A stretch of 64,000 nucleotides of DNA from Microvelia longipes (taxonomy: Eukaryota; Arthropoda; Insecta; Hemiptera; Veliidae), in the NCBI GenBank assembly GCA_018340805.1, contig JACMZG010001913.1, positions 37,203,411 to 37,267,410 on the forward strand, read 5' to 3'. A model generated the notes under the pieces. That model was given only the letters and a program-made list of their open reading frames with translations, had not been told where the DNA came from and made no database searches. A program made the translations under genes and the position numbers. Below are positions 60,985-64,000 of this stretch, piece by piece (positions within the stretch are counted from its first letter, which is position 1; every line of letters starts with the position of its first letter).

Positions 60985-62077
60985 TTTTCCTCATTTATAC
61001 CGTAGGTATACAAAAAGTGTTTTTGAAAATAGTTATATAATTTTATATAAGTAAATTTTAATATAAAATTTTATATAAATTTATATAATTTTATGTAGTT
61101 ATATAAAATTTGATCATTACAATAAATGCTCAAAATACATACACCCATGCATGTGTATTAATTCTCTACTCTCACTCCTTTTTTTTATTTAAAAAACATA
61201 TTTTGTCAATTTATATTTATTAAATTTCTGTTTTTCTTTCTCCCATATTTAAGGATGGACGGAAGAACTAAGATTACTTAGAGTCCATCCTATTTTACAC
61301 TTTTTGTTGTATTATTCCGCTCAAAAAAATGTTTTATAATAGTGTAAATAAACCATTTACTTATTTATTTATATACAATTGTTTACAAAAAAAACCAGGC
61401 TGTCACCGTTTTATCCGTGTTTTTAAGGGCTCCTAAGTGGTTGGGGGAGAGTCTGCTATAATCGTAGCTCCTAGAATATTTATGCTAGAGAGTTGAAACT
61501 TTGTACAAAAATCTGTTTATAAGCATAGTTGTGTTATCTGGAAAATATTTTTTTTCATAACTAACCTTCAACAAGACTCAAAAATTCATAATCATGTAAA
61601 GCGGAAATATGTTGCGATCGATTTGAGACTTGGCACGCATGTATAAGATTAACATAAGTGCTAAGTTTCTTATTTACAGCAATATTTCAATTTTTATCAA
61701 ATGACTTGTGTATAAGTTTTTTTGAAAATTAAAAAAAATCGGAAAATAATCTAATGACTTAAGTTGAAATTCAGTACCAGTGTATACCTTCACTTAATTT
61801 GGCGTGCTTATTGACTAATAAGCACGCCAAGTTTCGTTTCAATACGTTCCATACTTTTTGTTAAATCATAAAAGTTAAGTAGTATCGAGCGAGGTCAGTG
61901 CTGGATGGATGACCGCGGGAATAAAACAGCTGTACGAGCAAAGCGAGTCTGAAGACATGTTTATGTAGCAACTTGTATACTTTGAGGACGAGCGAAGCGA
62001 GTCAGAAGTAGGGAGGATGAGCGTAGCGAATCCGATGTGAAAAGAAAAGTTCCGAGGAACTCCGTACCTGATTTTCT
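60985..62077 (+). mobile_element. Family F repeat with 5S rRNA-like segment (copy 3, longest)
   Basis: Head CTTTTCCTCATTTATACCGTAGG. An AT-rich expansion follows (61020-61390), then ATCGTAGCTCCTAGAATATT, a GCACGCCAA inverted pair at 61800-61830, then the 5S-like part at 61868-61925 (GTTAAGTAGTATCGAG, GCTGGATGGATGACCGC). After that come GACGAGCGAAGCGAGTC twice and CCGAGGAACTCCGTACC at the end. Confidence 0.8.
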
Positions 62078-62429
62078 TGGTTCAAGTTCATAACCAGGTA
62101 AGTACATGTCAATGTTTTAATGAACCAAAGGCATTAAATATCGAGATGAAAAAGAGTAGTTTATATAACTAGGCTGTAAATCGAGAGTTTGTTGCTGCGG
62201 AAAATCGGTTTATCGAGCGAAGCGATTCAATAATTAATCTCTAAAGCAATAATATCGCTTATCAGCCATTTTGCATATACTATTTTCTTCGTGCGGGGGT
62301 GGGGGCGCGCCTGATAAAAAATAATTATTACTAATAATGAAATAAATATTTTCGACTGTAAATTATAATTCTACAGTCAGTGGACGTAAAATAAATGTTT
62401 TATTGCCTTACATTTTTGGGGCTGTATTT

Positions 62430-62735
62430 TATTATTAATTGTGAGGGTAGGTGTAAAACCTTTTGCACTGCGACTTTGAGTCTTTTGTACAAGTACCCTC
62501 GTGTTTTAAACTTATAGGAGATCCTTTCCTTTTATTATTTCTAAAAGTTTGTGTACTAAATTGGCATCTGGGTTTTCAATTCTGCTTAGTGTGGCTTCTC
62601 CAAACAACAGAAATCTCTTGTATGCTAGAGCTTCGCATTCAAAGATGATGTTTGATGATGTTTCAGGGCATTGGCCACAGAGTCTACAGACAAGCTCTTC
62701 TTGAAATATGCCGATTGTATGCATATGTTTGCATA
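62430..62735 (-). mobile_element. LINE 3' fragment with C-terminal zinc finger (copy 2)
   Basis: On the minus strand this encodes the same HMHTIGIFQEE..CRLCG..C-x2-C-x8-H-x4-C protein end as 7096-7436, differing at three or four residues. Its 3' tail TTAATAATAA is at about 62430-62442. Both copies begin near GCAAACATATGCATAC, a shared truncation point. Confidence 0.85.
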
Positions 62736-62815
62736 CAATCTATTATGATAGATATATTATAATTGCATACAATCTATTATGATAGATATATTATAATTGC
62801 ATACAATTTATTATG
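62733..62815. repeat. 37-bp tandem repeat, about 2.3 copies
   Basis: The unit contains GCATACAATCTATTATGATAG and ATATATTATAATT. It begins exactly where the LINE fragment ends, so it may be target DNA repeated during insertion. Confidence 0.85.
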
Positions 62816-63043
62816 AAATAAATATTATCGACTGTAAATTATAATTCTACAGTCAGCGGACGTAAAATAAATGTTTTATTGCCTTACATTTTTGGGGCTG
62901 TAAAGTAGAAACATTACAGCAGTATTCAAAAATGCTATATATGAGTATAATAAAACAATACTTAATATAAAATTGAGAATTTGTCGGGAATCTAGAACGA
63001 GAGTGATAGATTGTCCGTTTAGAACCTTACGGCCCAACAAACA

Positions 63044-63241
63044 AACCCTGCGGGCACAACCTCGGGTGGTAGTATCAACCGTTACGCTCACAGCGTATTT
63101 TAATGTTGGCGATAATTTATTTGAACAATAATCTCATATAAACTGAGAGTGTAACCTAGAATGCGAACTCCAGACCTCTGTTGTGTCAAAGGTTAGGTAT
63201 AAAGACTAAACCCTCTAACGACCTCGCCCACGGAGGCGGCC
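63044..63241 (-). mobile_element. tRNA-derived SINE, family S2 (copy 3, tail lost)
   Basis: Minus-strand head GCCGCCTCCGTGGGCGAGG; B-box-like GGAGTTCGCATTCTAGG; body CAGTTTATATGAGATTATTG. It lacks the ATT-rich tail and is more diverged than the other two. Confidence 0.85.
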
Positions 63242-64000
63242 TTGTTATACTAGATATCTATTTTATTTATAAATAACTAAAATCAATTTATTTATTACGA
63301 ATTTTAATTATTCTTTAATATGATAGCGTTGTATTTCATCATTAATTGAATCAACTTGTTATAAAAATAAATCTAATTTACGTGTTTCAGCTAAATAGTT
63401 TTTATTGGTTTTAAAAAGTAAAAATAATTGTTTTAACTTGTTTAAATCTAATTAAATAGTTTGTAATGAATTAAAACAAATGGTAGTTGTAGGAAACAGC
63501 TATCTTTATGCTCGTACGGACATAAGTAACTTCAAAGTTGTAGCTGGTAAGTTTGTTTTTGACCAATCACATGGAGTTAGCAGTTGTGTTATGAGGGTTT
63601 CTATACGATCTTCCTCTTCGCAATTCCGAAGTCTTTCGATTACGAAATGTAATTTCTATATATAGTTTTTATAGGATTTCCCATAGCTTTTAGTATTTAA
63701 AATCCTTCACCGTTGTTAAATATCCAATATATTTAATACTTTAAGATTTTACATAAATATTCCTTAATATTATATTTTTTATTTACACAATGAAATCGAC
63801 TATTACATCAATCGATCATTCGTTTGTTTGAAATTTCATAGATCCATAATTTAACTTTTAGAAACAAATAACAGAATACGATTGGTGGCAAAGTAATGAA
63901 TGGCAAAAAGGGGTCATTTTTCTCGAAAATTTTCCAACAAAATATTTTAGTAGGTGTTCAGTCCTTATTAAGCTTATAAATCAAAATAGCATGATCGTCA
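63242..64000. other. AT-rich DNA at right edge
   Basis: A 61-codon frame (63480-63665) shows no family features. Nothing else recognised. Confidence 0.5.

Larger units (their letters stand above)
62337..62902. repeat. 88-bp direct repeats flanking a LINE fragment
   Basis: About 88 bp at 62337-62425 recur at 62813-62902 with two or three differences (ATTTTCGAC/ATTATCGAC, CAGTGGACG/CAGCGGACG). Between them lie the inverted LINE 3' end and a 37-bp tandem repeat (62733-62815). Confidence 0.85.

Noticed and set aside
63480..63665. 61-codon frame near the right edge
   Set aside because: No signal peptide, motif or conserved feature, and no repeat or gene context.

Overview
The window is AT-rich, repeat-dense nuclear DNA from an arthropod. 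The evidence is spliced genes with multi-kilobase introns, tRNA- and 5S-derived SINEs, many short inverted-repeat DNA elements, non-LTR fragments and a BEL/Pao LTR retrotransposon. An insect is most likely and a hemipteran is possible, but nothing here fixes the order. No bacterial, CRISPR or operon structure is present.

Protein genes. Five conserved genes can be supported. (1) A regucalcin/SMP-30-like gene on the minus strand has six exons from 20616 down to 2541, with one base apparently missing in its last exon. (2) An intronless CCT5 (TCP-1 epsilon) on the minus strand, 9396-11027, and (3) a SMIM20/MITRAC7-like mitochondrial small membrane protein on the plus strand, 11533-11754, diverge from one short promoter. 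Both lie inside the third intron of the regucalcin-like gene. (4) A MARCHF5-like mitochondrial RING-CH E3 ligase on the plus strand has seven exons from 21260 to 46379 and a complete C4HC3 zinc set. (5) A single-exon 2-aminoethanethiol dioxygenase (ADO) lies on the minus strand at 55814-56500. Weaker candidates are a reading frame with five 12-residue repeats at the left edge (3-449), a signal-peptide-like first exon at 55168-55300, and a cysteine-rich terminal exon at 60496-60633.

Mobile DNA. The 16.6-kb third intron of the MARCHF5-like gene holds a young BEL/Pao element. It has a single 1747-codon ORF, a 1020-bp 3' LTR, and a 5' LTR cut by a 144-N assembly gap. The rest is layered with at least six inverted-repeat element families (about 90-700 bp), two main tRNA-derived SINE families, a composite family carrying a 5S rRNA-like segment, and LINE 3' fragments. 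One inverted-repeat family shows clear 8-bp target duplications (hAT-like) in four of its six copies between 45 and 60 kb. Elements nest inside one another at 36.8-37.2 kb and 40.2-41.5 kb. The latter includes a 301-bp almost perfect palindrome flanked by a 13-bp duplication.

The genes do not form one pathway. Three of the five products (SMIM20, MARCHF5, and CCT5 as a general folding factor) are housekeeping functions, two of them mitochondrial. Regucalcin and ADO are small metal-dependent metabolic or regulatory proteins. I found no clearly new multi-gene system. The best leads are the nested-gene layout, the intact retrotransposon, the palindrome, the 5S-bearing repeat family, the hAT-like family and the candidate secreted exons.
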